This document shows, piece by piece, positions 10,045-21,604 of a stretch of DNA of 64,000 bases. The notes under the pieces were generated by a model. The model was not told the origin of the DNA. It searched no databases and saw only the letters and a list, made by a program, of their open reading frames with translations. The stretch spans positions 110,807,417 to 110,871,416 of the forward strand of contig OY978525.1 in assembly GCA_963854835.1 (NCBI GenBank), in the 5' to 3' direction. The stretch's first letter is position 1. Every line of letters starts with the position of its first letter. A program made the translations under genes and the position numbers. This stretch comes from Megamerina dolium. Taxonomy: Eukaryota; Arthropoda; Insecta; Diptera; Megamerinidae.

Positions 10045-11695
10045 CAGTGGCTCACAGCTTATTTCGTACAGTGTATATATTTTTATGTACATGGCTGTAA
10101 CATCGAAACTAAAAAACTTATCAATAAGTTTTGAATGTAGATGTCTATGTATGTGTTTAGTAAACCTAATAAGAAAACGGGGAACCCCAAAAATTGTTCT
10201 TTTTGTCATGCAAGAGAGAAAAACTATTGATCAGCTGATTTTCAGCTCACATCTTATTTCGTACACAAACTTCAATGTAAGTAAGTTTCATTCTGCCGCG
10301 CAGTTACAAAGTTTTTTTGAATTGTATGAGTTTTTGGACCCTTTTAACTATTATAACAATTTTTATTATTATTATTTTAAATAGTTAAAGTGCTGTAAAT
10401 TAAACATTTAGCGTTATGGGTCGTCGTACAACGATGGAACAGCGTAAACTGGTAATTAACCATTTTAGGAAAGGTCAGAGTGTGCGAAAAATTGCTGAAA
10501 TGACAAATTTAAGTGCCTCAACTGTCCAATACATCATACAACGCTTCGTTCGCGAAAATCGGTTGGAGAACAAGGGCAGAGAAGCACCTAATAAGATTTT
10601 CAACGCTTCAGACGAGCGTTATATTGTACGAAAAATTAAGAAAAATCCAAAGTTATCCACTCCGAAGTTGGCTGCAGAGGTTCAGCGTGAAATAGGAAAA
10701 TCATCCAGTGCTGAAACTGTCCGACGTGTGCTGCGCAATCATGACTTGAACGGTCGAGTAGCCCGAAAGAAACCATTCATTTCGAAAATGAATATACAAC
10801 GCCGACTTGACTTCGCCAAAGAGCATATTATTAATACTCCTGCGTTCTGGAATACCGTTATTTTCGCGGATGAGTCTAAGTTTAATATTTTTGGCTCGGA
10901 CGGAATGTCATATGTTTGGCGTAAAGCGAATACCGAGCTAAACAAGGAGAACCTTAAGCCCACAGTGAAGCATGGTGGCGGTAGCGTGATGGTTTGGGCC
11001 TGTATGTCAGCAGCCGGAGTAGGTGAATTGGTTTTTATTGAGGAAACAATGGACAAAATGAAGTACCTCGAGATTCTGAAAAACAATTTACTTCAAAGTG
11101 CAGACAAACTGGGTTTGCGGGAAGAATTTCGGTACTACCAAGATAATGACCCAAAACATAAATCTGGGATTGTGCAATCTTGGCTTATTTGGAACTGCCC
11201 ACACTTGATGTCTCCACCACCACAGTCACCTGACATGAATGTGATTGAAAATCTTTGGTCTATTTTGGACAATAAAATAAGAACGCACAAGATTTCTAAT
11301 AAGCAAGACCTAAAGAAGGTACTGATGGAAGAATGGAAAAAAATCACACCAGACATCACTCAAAAATTGGTGGATTCAATGCCAAATAGACTCCAGGCTG
11401 TCATTAACGCTAAGGGATGTCAACTAAATATTAAAATCAACTTACTTTGTTTTTAGTTTGAACTTAAAGAGACTGTACGAAATAAGCTGTGACATGAATT
11501 TTCCTATTTTTTTCTTATTTTATTTTTTTATAGTGTCAAACACTAAAATTTTGAAAAAGTAAATTTTGGAAAATAAAAAACAAACCTTCCTTTCTAAAAT
11601 GGCATTTATATTTTGTTCAAATTTTTGCTATATTAGGAATTACGACTGCAGCAATTTTTAAACTGTCACTGTACGAAATAAGCTGGGAGCCACTG
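10045..11695 (+). mobile_element. Intact Tc1-like transposon nested in piggyBac
   Basis: 1651 bp, with terminal inverted repeats CAGTGGCTCACAGCTTATTT and the reverse of AAATAAGCTGGGAGCCACTG, flanked by TA at 10043-10044 and 11696-11697. A second copy of the repeat core lies inside each end (10243-10264 and 11475-11493), giving an IR/DR layout as in Sleeping Beauty, Minos or Bari3. It encodes one uninterrupted 346-residue transposase. Removing it plus one TA restores the piggyBac frame. Confidence 0.95.
10416..11456 (+). CDS. Tc1-family transposase (346 aa, intact)
   Basis: Cut-and-paste transposase of the nested Tc1-like element. The N-terminal half (about residues 1-110) carries a bipartite paired-like helix-turn-helix (MGRRTTMEQRKLVINHFRKG, then NLSASTVQYIIQRF and PKLSTPKLAAEVQ). 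The catalytic domain shows FADESKFNIFGSDG (first Asp), YYQDNDPKHKS (second Asp) and SPDMNVIENLW (Glu), a DD34E triad. Length and domain order are those of active Tc1 transposases and I see no stop or frameshift. The start ATG at 10416 is the first in frame. Whether it is transcribed cannot be told from sequence. Confidence 0.95.
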   Translation: MGRRTTMEQRKLVINHFRKGQSVRKIAEMTNLSASTVQYIIQRFVRENRLENKGREAPNKIFNASDERYIVRKIKKNPKLSTPKLAAEVQREIGKSSSAETVRRVLRNHDLNGRVARKKPFISKMNIQRRLDFAKEHIINTPAFWNTVIFADESKFNIFGSDGMSYVWRKANTELNKENLKPTVKHGGGSVMVWACMSAAGVGELVFIEETMDKMKYLEILKNNLLQSADKLGLREEFRYYQDNDPKHKSGIVQSWLIWNCPHLMSPPPQSPDMNVIENLWSILDNKIRTHKISNKQDLKKVLMEEWKKITPDITQKLVDSMPNRLQAVINAKGCQLNIKINLLCF

Positions 11696-11697
11696 TA

Positions 11698-12875
11698 TAT
11701 AAATAAGGTTCTTCGCTTCGATGATGCATTTGGTAGGCGGCAGAATCGTACAGAAGACAAATTTGCTCCAATTCGCAGCTTATGGAACAACTGGGCCGAA
11801 CTTTTGCCGATTTACTACAATCCTCATGAATGTGTAACTGTTGATGAGCAACTCTTAGGATTTCATGGCCATTGTTCTTTTCGACAATACATTCCCTCCA
11901 AGCCAGAAAAATATGGACTTAAGTTTTAGTTGTTAGTCTGTTCAAAAAGTTCCTATGTTTGGAAAATTCAGCCTTACCTTGGAAAAAAGCCGGGAGCTGT
12001 GAAACCCGAACAAAATTAAGGCAAAAGGGTGGTGCTGGATCTCATTGAAGGACTGAAAGGGCACAATATTACCATGGATAATTTTTTTTCGTCATACGAA
12101 CTTGAGTAAAGGCTTGACAATGGTAGGAACAATGCGCAAGAACAAAAGAAGCATTCCATCAAAGCTATTAGAGTGCAAAGGATTACCTCTTTATCATTCC
12201 ACGTTTGCTTTTACAAAAAACACATCATTGGTTTCTTATGTTGGAAGAAAAAACAAATGTACAGTTGTTCAAAGTACTTTGCATACATGTGAGGAAATAG
12301 GTCCCGATCCAAAGAAATTACCCAATATAATTGCGTATTATAATTCAACAAAGGGAGGAGTTGATACCGTTGATAAAATGCTATCAGGTTACAGCTGTAA
12401 GCGCAAAACTTGCCGTTGGCCAATAGCAGTTTTCGCGAATATGGTTGATATTTCTGCTCTCAATGCCTACACTATTTTTAACGATATTGATCAAAACTGG
12501 CACCAAAGTAAAAGTCGATCAAAGCGAAAAGTATTTCTTCGTGAACTTGGAATGTTGTTAGCAGAACCTTTTATGATAAGTCGATCCAGAAAACCTACCA
12601 CGACCGCATCACAGGCTCTTTTGTCAACAATCCGTGATGAGGAAGAAATACTAATGTGTTCAAAAGAAAGTCCAGGCGGCTCAACGGCAAACACTGTGAA
12701 TCAAGTACCGCAGCAGCAGAAAGGTCGAGGCAGATGTATTTCTTGCTATGAGGAAGGTGTAAATAAGGACAAAAAAAGCGAGCTTATCTATGTTTTTTGT
12801 AAAAAACCAGCCTGCAAAGATTTGCATAACAGAAATATTTGTGTGAAATGCTGTTCCAAAATAATAAATAAGTGA
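11698..12875 (+). pseudogene. piggyBac transposase, C-terminal part
   Basis: Resumes in frame after the Tc1 element: YINKVLRFDDAFGRRQNR, then VDEQLLGFHGHCSFRQYIP. A TAG replaces the expected Trp after KYGLKF and a TAA follows VKPEQN. A frameshift after NFFSSYELE moves to the frame starting MSKGLTMVGTMRKNK. The last 257 codons are open: NIIAYYNSTKGGVDTVDKML with the third catalytic Asp, then CRWPIAVFANMVD, and a C-terminal zinc finger with CISC, CKKPAC and CVKCC. It is defective as a whole, but the C-terminal block is well preserved. Confidence 0.92.
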
Positions 12876-12916
12876 AATAAAAAAGATTGATTTATATAAA
12901 GTTTTTAAATTTTTCT

Positions 12917-12938
12917 TATGGGTAGAATTCTACCCATA
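12917..12938. repeat. 22-bp perfect palindrome near the right piggyBac end
   Basis: Core gggtagaattctaccc extended by tat/ata on each side, about 40 bp inside the right end. It mirrors the left-end palindromes. Confidence 0.85.
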
Positions 12939-13198
12939 GGGTCATTAACGAAGATTATTTTTAGGGTCGCTCTACGGTTAAATTTCTTTGACTCTTTTAT
13001 GAGCTCTATCATATCTATTTGGTGGAGAAAATCATTGCTGCAGATTGACCCTATCTTTGCCATATCATGAACGGTTTCTTTCTGATGATATAGAAGAAAT
13101 ACGGTAGGTACTCACTGTAGACAGCTAAATGAAATCATGTTTAGTTGCAAATATTATTTACGCGATTTCTTTTCCGAGGATACAATAATTGAAAATGA

Positions 13199-13565
13199 TT
13201 CCATTAGATTACCCGTCGACACACGGTTCGTCCGATCATCCATTAGCGCATTTGCTATGGAACTCAAATAAGTTGATTAGTAATATTTGAGTTCGGGCTA
13301 TTTTCTTATGCATGGATTTAAGAAACTTAACCTTATTTAATCTATCCGAAAAATCTTGGAAAATTATGTATATTATTCTAGACATTCGAATTAATTCCAT
13401 TAGATTATTCAACGATCCACATTTCGTCAGATCATCCATTAGCGCAGCGCAAATAAGTTGAGCAGCATTTTGTGAACTCAGGCTATTTTGTTCTTCACGG
13501 TTTTAGGAAACTTAACCTTATTTAATCTATTTGAAAAATCTTGGAATATTATGTATATTCTCCTA
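13199..13565. repeat. Direct tandem duplication, about 185-bp units
   Basis: Unit 1 (13199-13382) and unit 2 (13395-13565) share ccattagatta, gatcatccattagcgca, aaacttaaccttatttaatc, aaaatcttgga and attatgtatatt in the same order and spacing, with several indels. Non-coding. Confidence 0.8.
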
Positions 13566-13744
13566 GACTTTTTAATTAATCTTTATTCATCTAATGTAAA
13601 CTTTTGACTTATCTTCGAAGCATCATCAATATTAGGTACAATGATTATTTAATTGAGTGCCCTGGTTTTTGTCTTACCCATCTCTTCAATTCAATCATCA
13701 ATATTCTCTCAATGTCACAGTAAAGTGATACTCTCTTCAAAGTT

Positions 13745-14037
13745 AAAAAAAAAAAGATAAATATGTGGCACTTTAAGTCCCAAAGGGCTCTTTGGCCGAG
13801 CTTCTCATCCATTACTGTTGTGCTTGTTAAATTTTGGGCAGTATGAGAATAGACCTGCGACATTTCTTTTTCTTAGCTTTGACACAGAGTTCTTTTAGAA
13901 GCTTTTCCATAGCAAATTGTTACTGCCGGAAGAATTGTCAATTGCTTGCCGACAGATGGGTACCGTTCGAAAGAAAATATCTTTACGATATTAAATTTGT
14001 TATGCTTCAGCCGAAGATTGACACCCACAACCTACAA
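13745..14037 (-). mobile_element. tRNA-derived SINE copy A
   Basis: Reverse-oriented copy of the SINE family best seen at 49551-49905 and 52451-52755. It contains the complements of the body blocks agaactctgt, aagctttt, cttgccgacag and gaagcataac, and a 3' end (gtggcact...gggctctttggccgagcttctc). The tRNA-like head is truncated near the B box (ttgacacccacaacctac). Confidence 0.8.
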
Positions 14038-14039
14038 AA

Positions 14040-15400
14040 TTTCAAAATTTATCCTGTGAAATTATGAACAATGGTCAATCCAAGCATGTTAGAAAAGATA
14101 TTGCGCCCGTCAGAGAGGATTTATCTAGCTATGACGTCACAATAGTTCAGCTGCGAGAGAAAATTACAAAATGGCGAATAAATTGAACAGAAAAATGTAA
14201 ACAATGCGGAATATTGAATGAATAATGCAACTCTTCGAACTACTGTGACGTCACACTGTATCAATTTCACTAGGAAGCGATTAGTGGTAAAAGATGGGAG
14301 CAACCTTAGTATTCTGTCGTCCATGGGTCAACCTACTTAAACTCTAAAAATCAAAAATTTAAGTTTATTCAGAGAACTCTGTAGATCTGTTAGCTGAAGG
14401 ACATCCGAAATTTGGAACTTTGCGAATTTAAAAACTTTGGAAGAATTGGAGAAATTTGGAAGAATTGGAGAAATTTGTAAGCACAGATGAATTTCTATTG
14501 GCCAAGCTTAATGATGCAAAGGATGTAAAATATCAAAAAACGAAGCTTAATTGCAAAAAGAAGTAAAAATGTTCAGAAAATCATCGCAGTCACTCCAAAG
14601 CCCTTCTGGAGGTCCTATTTAAAAGAGCAAGAAAGAAGGATTTATAACAATACTGGCACGACAATCGATGGTAAATCATCAATCAATTGCGAATATAAAG
14701 AAATCATAGCGAACACGTTCGAATGAAAAAGAAGAAGATAATATGCAATAATCAGAAGAAACCAATAAGTACGAAAGAGAACGAATTCTATACGATAAAA
14801 AAGGGATCTAGAATTAAAATTAGTAATTATATTTTTACCGCAATTTTGACAATTTTGAATCAACTTTAAATCTGTTTAATTTTGTCAACTATAATACAAA
14901 ATTGCAAACATCAAATATGAAAAACCACTTTGTCTGAACTGTTGCTAATATCATATTACACTCATCTTAGTAGGAATCGAGTAATATACGTATTGTATGT
15001 ATTCTCTTACATTAACCCTGTACCTCACTATATTCTCTCAACATGATAATAGTATTATTTAAACTATGTAAATAGATTTATTTCAATTTAGTTTATCCCT
15101 TGATATATTATTGAATATATTAGCATGTATAGTAGGTACATGCTTACATGTGAATGGAAATTCATGTACACTGAGGTAAAAAAAAAAATAGTAAAATTAA
15201 ATAAAAACGTATTTGATCTAACTAAAAACATCAACGAAAAATTGTATCGAAAAAAATTTTAATTTCAGATATGCACAAATTAAATAATTAAAAATATTTA
15301 AATTTACTTTTTATTCATTAAAAAAAAAAATTTATTACATAAAATTTAAATAAACTCAACACAAATGATTACAATAAAAAAATTATTAAAATAGTACTTT
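14040..15400. other. Unassigned AT-rich stretch
   Basis: Contains a short tandem repeat of ggaagaattggagaaattt near 14440-14475 and otherwise no recognised gene or element. Several short open frames lack any domain. Confidence 0.5.
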
Positions 15401-15409
15401 ATTATATTA

Positions 15410-16312
15410 TTCCCAGTCGCCCCTTCTGTTCGCCATCGTCCTGGACGACGATATGTGCCAACTTACCTTGCACAGGAGAGGCAAGGTAAGTTGGCACATG
15501 TCATCTAAAACTCGTATGGAGTTTTAGCAGGCACCTGGAGGATTTGGACTTCGCAAATGACTTCTGCCTCCTCTCACACAAACTCATCGACATGCAAGCG
15601 AAGGCGGACAGCTTAGTCGCGCTGGCACGTACCGTCGGACTGGTGGTCAACATCGCAGAGACCAAGACCATGAGAGTTAACCACAAAAACGCAAGCCATA
15701 TAATGGTCGACGGATGCCCGGTGGAATTTGTTGAAAGCTTCTGTTACCTCGGCTGCATTATTACGGCAAGTTAAACAAGGCAAGGGCGGCGTTCGGGCGA
15801 CTGCATGCAGTGTGGGCTAGCTCGAGAATCTCCAGACACACAAAACTGCGAATATTCAGCGCATGTATGAAGTCAATATTGTTGTACGGAAGTGAAACAT
15901 GGCTGATCTCAAACACCATCACATAAAAGCTACAAAATTTCCTCAACAAATGTCTCCATATCATCTGTAGAATATTCTGTCCGAACACCATCAGCAACGA
16001 CACGCTGTGGAGACTAACGAATGAAGAACCCGTTCTGTTGCAAATCAAAAAGAGAAGTGGCGATGGATAGGTCACACGTTTAGAAAACCTGCAGATAGTA
16101 TTACAAGAATGGCACTAGACTGGAACTCGCAAGGGAGCAGAGGTCGAGATTGGCCAAAAAATACTTGGAGTAGGTGGATATTGCTCGAGCTAGCCTATGT
16201 CAACGCAACATGGGACGACCCAAAAATAACAGCACAGAACTGTGTACGTTGGAAGAGTTTTTTTTTGAGGCCCTATGCTCCCAAGAGGTGTGAACAAGGA
16301 AAAAAAATATTT
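15410..16312 (+). mobile_element. 5'-truncated LINE relic (same family as 27.3 kb)
   Basis: C-terminal half of a non-LTR reverse transcriptase. Readable pieces are [59 protein letters not shown], then after frameshifts LLYGSETWLISNT, WNSQGSRGRDWPKNTW and WKSFF. The catalytic FADD box reads FAND. Near 15456-15498 it holds an inverted templated insertion not present in the 27-kb copy. Not functional. Confidence 0.85.
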
Positions 16313-16317
16313 TAAAA

Positions 16318-16511
16318 TTATTCTGAACGGCAGAACCCTTGGGTCATCAATTCATGGTAAACTGCAAGTTCATGGTAAACTTCTACCAGTCGGCAGGCGG
16401 TTATCATTCGAAAGAAAAGCATTTTAAATATTAAATTTTTGCTTCCAGCCGGGGATCGAACTCACAACCTACATATTAGAAGGCGAGCGCACTAGACACT
16501 GAGCTACGGAG
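16318..16511 (-). mobile_element. tRNA-derived SINE copy B
   Basis: Reverse orientation. Retains the complements of both the B box (gggatcgaactc) and the A box (actgagctacgg), and part of the body. Internal indels and a local duplication of ttcatggtaaact are present. Confidence 0.75.
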
Positions 16512-16814
16512 ACATATAAACAAGTATATTTTTACATACTTCTTTAGCAATTAATAATGACAATCTCAAAATCAGTTTGCTTTTTTTCTTTTGTGTGTGG
16601 GTGTGCTAGTGAAAACTGAAGATTTTATGAGAATATTGGTGTTTTGGTCAAGTTGGTCTTGCTGGGATGGCATTTAAAAAAGCGCATATTAAATTTTTGC
16701 CTAAACTATTAGTTTTGAATACATCCTGTCCATACAACAATAAATCGATTGATAAATTCTTTAAAATAAAATTAAATTAAATTAAATAGCTATAAATTAC
16801 TTTTCTAAAATAAT

Positions 16815-17330
16815 TATGTATCAGTAGAGTTAGAGGTCCAACATTCTCGCGATATGTTAGGAGGTCGACCAGGTGGGCGTACACTCCTTGGCTTTTCGAC
16901 GATTCTAATTTTAGCTAAGCGTTGATTACCCATTCTCTGAACGTGCTGGCTCCATTCCATCCTCCTTCTCCTGCTCTACTTGATGATATCTTGGACATCT
17001 TGGATATCTTATGCGAATGTCGTCATTTCGCATCAGGTCCCATTGCGTCCCAACGCCCGCTATTGAGCACAGCGTTAGCATTTCAGTTGTAATCATTGCT
17101 TGTAGTCAGTAGTTTTTGTATCGGTTCTTATCACAATAGCGTATATCAGGATAGGTCTAACACATGTCTTATAGATCCGATGTCTTATAGCAACTCGGAC
17201 GTAGGTGCAGCGCAAAATAGTGTTTTTGGCACCGAGCTTCCCTCTATGCAAGACCACTATACGTAGTGAAGAGCCACATCCTATTCGAGGTGATCCTGTT
17301 AAGCCGAACATAGTGGATCTAGACCAGAGA
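16815..17330 (-). mobile_element. RTE/BovB-type LINE C-terminal relic
   Basis: Minus-strand reading gives IRHRIYKTCVRPILIYAI and, after frameshifts, RRRRMEWSQHVQRMGNQRLA then KPRSVRPPGRPP. This is the C-terminal signature of RTE-like endonuclease/reverse transcriptases. Only the 3' few hundred bases remain. Confidence 0.7.
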
Positions 17331-17349
17331 TGGTCGAAAAATAATAATG

Positions 17350-17381
17350 GATAGATTGCTGGACAAGACCAGCAATCTATC
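17350..17381. repeat. 13-bp perfect hairpin
   Basis: Arms gatagattgctgg and ccagcaatctatc around a 6-nt loop (acaaga), next to the LINE relic. Confidence 0.75.
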
Positions 17382-17384
17382 CCA

Positions 17385-18578
17385 ATGAAATCAAAATATG
17401 CTCATAGAGCAACAAATGCCTCGATAAAAAAAAAAAAAAATAAACGAAAATTCAATAAAAAATTTTGCATTTTTATTTACCGTTATTTCTGTCAGTGTAT
17501 ATACTACGTATATCTTTACAGGAAATTTATTGACAAGTACTTATGTTCAAATAAAAAAAACAAAAAAAAAGAATATTCTCATTTCAAAAGTGTTTAAGGT
17601 CAATGCATCTTTTGAAACATGTTTTCGTTGTTGTTTGGTTTTGTTTTGTTTTGTGTGCAGATACCATATTACAATTGCCACTTCTATGATACTTGATCTA
17701 ATGTTGAATATCTACATTTCTATCGAAATGTAACACATGTACGCAAAGTATTGTATATTTATCTTTAAATCACTCCAATCACATTGCAATCTTCAATAAA
17801 TGTAAATTCATTTTCCATCATTCATCATTCATGTTCACGTTCACACGCCCTTTTACCCTCTCCTCCCCCATTACAATCTTACAATCGTTCAATTTCCGTT
17901 CAAATATTGGTCGTTGGCCCCATAAAGGATGTATATGCATTGGTAGGATGTATATACAATATATGTACAATACAAGTATATATACTAGTGCATAGCTTTA
18001 GTTTGTTATTCATCAAATTTGTCACGCTCGTACAAATGTCCTTTGGCCAAGAAGAATTATTGTTCTTATCGTTCGAAATGATGAAATTTTGAGAGTACAC
18101 TTAATATGAGTATAAGTGCTATATATTATATTGTGGGAGTGGAAGGGAGTGTGTTGATGCGCTAAATCTAAACTAGTGTTTGTACATTCAAATACGAATA
18201 TACACGAGCATGCAAGAATAATATAAACATACATACATATATCCATGCTGCTTGGTATAAGTATGAATGAACGAAAGTTTGCTGCTGCTAGGCATTTTTC
18301 TTAGCTAAAATTGAAATAATTAAAATATGCTGACAATGCTCGAAAGGATTAACAGCTAAATATGTATGTAGTATGTGATAGCAGTAGTACATAGTTAATA
18401 GCAAAATGCGAACATACTTAAATGACATTTGACGTCAATCGTTCATGAAAGTTTACTGGATTGAGTAAACGATTAAATATGATGTATGTATGATAGTTCT
18501 TAGCAAATTGATTGAATACTTAAATTCAGATCATATTGAAAATAAGTTTTGCCATTAATGAGAAATATTGCATACATA
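17385..18578. other. AT-rich intergenic stretch
   Basis: Homopolymer and TATG/TACA-type simple sequence. No gene, RNA or element recognised. Confidence 0.5.
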
Positions 18579-19841
18579 CATGGTGCGACAATTATGTATT
18601 AACACTCGAACCATACCTCAGCAACCAAGCGCGCCATCTTCAGCGTTTTGAAGCCTCAACCTTCCTCTACTAACTGTCAAAATTTCATGGCATTTGGTTG
18701 ACATTTAATGTTTATTGACATTCATTTTACAAAACACGTGTTCGTTTGATGTTGAAATTTTAACATGGAGCAAAGAGTGGTCATTAAATTCCACGCAAAA
18801 ATTGTTAAGAGTGCATCAGAAACATTCGGAATGATGCAGTAAGCATATGGCGATGTTTGTTTATCAATATCAAATGTTTCTATATGGCATAAACGGTTTG
18901 TGGATGACAGAGAGTCGCTGGAAGATGAAATAAAAGAAGGAAGGTCTCCAGAAAGTTCGTGATTTTATTACAGAAGACCGCAATGCTTCAGTGAAAATGA
19001 TGGAAGAGGCCTTAAACATCAACAGAGAAACAATCCGATTCATTCTTCACGAGGATTTGGGCAAAACAAAGGTCTGCGCGAGATTTGTTCCACACACATT
19101 GACCGAGGACCAAAAATTACTGAGAGTCAGTCATTCTAGAGACATGGTTGCCGCAGCAGAAAATGATCTAAACTTCCTGAAAACAATTGTTACGGGTGAT
19201 GAGACATGGTGTTTCCAATACGATCTAGAAACTAAGCGTCAAAGTGCGGAATGGAAATCAAAAAAATCACCACAAGCCAAAAAAAACACGAAAAGTTCCA
19301 TCAAAAATCAAAACAATGCTCATCACATTCTGCGATAGCAATGGAATTATCCACAAAGAATTTGTTCCAACTGATTAAACAGTTACTTCCGCATGTTACC
19401 TCGAAGTTTTGAAGCATTTGATGTCCAGAATCCGTCGTGTTCGACCAGAATACCGCGATTGGTTGCACGATAATGCACCGAGTCACACACCACTCATTGT
19501 TCGTCAATTTTTGGCTCGGAATCAGGTCTGTGTATGGAATCACCCGTCGTATTTACATTATTTGGCACCGTGCGACTACTTTTTGTTCCCAAAACTGAAA
19601 TTGATGTTGAAAGGATGCTTTTTTGATGACATTCAGACCATACAACGGGCTTCGGCGAGGGCACTGGAGGCAATTACGAAAAATGAGCTGGAACACGCAT
19701 TTGAATCACTATTAAATCGATGTAACAAGTGTATTGAATCAGGAGGATAATATTTCGTATAAATATACCGAAAAATTAGCAGATATCGTGTTTTAATTGT
19801 GTTTTCTAGAGGCAGTCTTAATACATAATTGTCGCACCTTG
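18579..19841 (+). mobile_element. mariner element with exact terminal repeats, dead transposase
   Basis: 1263 bp. The inner terminal repeat GGTGCGACAATTATGTATTA is exactly mirrored at the right end (19818-19838), with TA flanks at 18577-18578 and 19842-19843. The transposase starts at 18765 (MEQRVVIKFHAKI). Further blocks in other frames are IVTGDETWCFQYD (first Asp), WLHDNAPSHTPLIVRQFL (second Asp) and YLAPCDYFLFPKLK (third Asp). One early stop and several frameshifts inactivate it, although the ends are almost unmutated. Confidence 0.92.
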
Positions 19842-19852
19842 TACATATGTAG

Positions 19853-20726
19853 AAGGTGCTTTTTTAAAGTGAAGCACTTTCAAATTTGAAAAACAAAAAT
19901 ACAAAATGTAATATTCAGAAAACAAAATTGGCTTGATTGGAAGCATAATTACATGTAATTAGTGTCTGAATATGATTTCGGACACATGGCAGCCGCAGCT
20001 GGCTCGAAGGTGGTGTAATCTGGAAACCCAGTTTTCGGTTACTTTTTCAAGCAATTGGTGCGTAATCTCGGCAATCATCCAAAGTTGCTGATTTATTAGC
20101 ATAAACCGGTCCTTTCACATAACCCCACAGAAAAAGAGTCCAGAGGCGTTAAATCGCAAAATCTTGCAGGATAGTTCAGAGGTTCGTTTCGAGAGATCGA
20201 TTGCTATATTCAATGTATGACAGTTACCGCCGTTGGACCACACAGTTGGTGAATCAAATAATCAGTTATCATGGCTCTGTAACGATCGTCATTGACGGTT
20301 ACGTTGTTGCGTGCCGGGTTTTTAAAGATGTATGGACCAATGATTCCACCAGCCTATAAACCGCACCAAACAGTAAGTTTTTATGGATGTAATCATGTCA
20401 GCGGAATTTCTTGTGGATTGTCTTCACTCCAAATCTGACAATTTTGCTTGTTCACATACCCATTGAGCCAAAAATTACAACAAATTATGTCAATCATAAA
20501 ATGGCTGTAGCGATCTTTGAGTTTGAATGACAGAACCACGATTTTCGTAATAAAATGTCAATATTTGCACTCATTGTTGCTGTGTCAATCTCTCCATGAT
20601 GACATTTCAAACGTTACTGAGTACAAATGACTTTTCGGTTAGCAGATTTGATAACTGATATATCATTTTATCTCTAGCGGAAACTGCTTCACTCAAAAAA
20701 AAAAAAAAAAATAAAAACACCCTTTA
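19853..20726 (-). mobile_element. rosa-like (DD41D) transposon relic 1
   Basis: Degenerate terminal repeats (ggtgctttttt, agtgaagca) in inverted orientation at both edges. The minus strand encodes fragments like MITDYLIHQL and VNDDRYRAM resembling rosa-type transposases. The left 120 bp align with the element at 42748-43897. Many stops, so inactive. Assignment to rosa rests on similarity to the better-preserved DD41D copies in this window. Confidence 0.65.
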
Positions 20727-20729
20727 TGT

Positions 20730-21600
20730 ACAATGTGCAGAGTATACATAAATTATGACATCACAATGGAAAATAATTTATGATTGATTATACCATCAAA
20801 ATATAGTCATTAATTATGTTTCGGATAGTTTCGAAACTATTACAAACAGTTTTTTGTTTTAGGAAAATGGAAAATCACCTAAAACCTCTTGTGAACTGTC
20901 CGATAATCGTGATATCGTCTATTCTCCAAGTTGTTTTTGCAAAAGTGCATTTATCCAAATGAATTTGATATTTATTATAAGGTGACCAATTAGTATAATT
21001 CTTCGATAGGAGGCGGACCAGTTCAAACAGACGATGGACGATGTTTTTTGTAGTCAAATTTAAAGGACTGCGTGTTGCCGTTATTACAGCACTGCTGGCA
21101 TAAAATACTTGCTAATTTTAGGAAGATGACCTACGTAAAACTTTCTGCAATTTCCAAAAGCGTATTAACATTACTTTACACAAAGCTGATGGATATAGCG
21201 ACTAGAACACTAGCAACAAATGTCATTAGTGAATTCAGCAAATGTGGTTGAACGCGATAGGGATGGTGAGTCCTCTGTCGAAAGCGTCTGAAATTCCATA
21301 ATAACCCGAACTGGATAACAGCAGAAAATTACGGCGAGAAAGAGCGTTTCACATAAAAATCTGTTGAACTCATGGTGAAGCGATGTCTGACTTGCTTGAA
21401 CCGCATCCATCAACCACTGACATTCAACATAACTAACGGGGGAAGCGCGGACGGCAAAAAACAAGGCAAAGCCAGACTTCGACCATCGACGACGGAAATT
21501 AACATTGTCACATAGTTGGACTTCGATTCATAATATTTTTCATCATGAGGCGAATATTGTATTTCAATTTATTTATATTTTCAGTTATTCTTATAAACCC
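20730..21600. other. Unassigned stretch
   Basis: No element ends or domains recognised. One 84-codon minus frame at 21210-21464 has no known motif and I do not call it a gene. Confidence 0.45.
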
Positions 21601-21604
21601 AGAA

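Larger units (their letters stand above)
8947..12977 (+). mobile_element. piggyBac-like transposon, interrupted by a Tc1 element
   Basis: TTAA target duplications at 8943-8946 and 12978-12981 flank short terminal repeats beginning CCGTAGA (left) and, in reverse complement, CCGTAGAG (right). The transposase runs left to right and includes VDEQLLGFHG, ITMDNFFSSYEL and GVDTVDKML, carrying the three Asp residues expected of piggyBac, plus a Cys-rich C-terminal zinc finger. The element is 4.03 kb as seen and about 2.38 kb without the Tc1 insertion, the usual size for piggyBac. Two frameshifts, two in-frame stops and the insertion make it inactive. Confidence 0.93.

Noticed and set aside
10007..10384. 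125-codon frame as an accessory protein
   Set aside because: Spans the piggyBac/Tc1 junction and the Tc1 left terminal repeat, so it is a chance fusion.
10739..11086. Antisense frame within the Tc1 transposase
   Set aside because: Shadow of the well-supported + strand transposase with its DD34E motifs.
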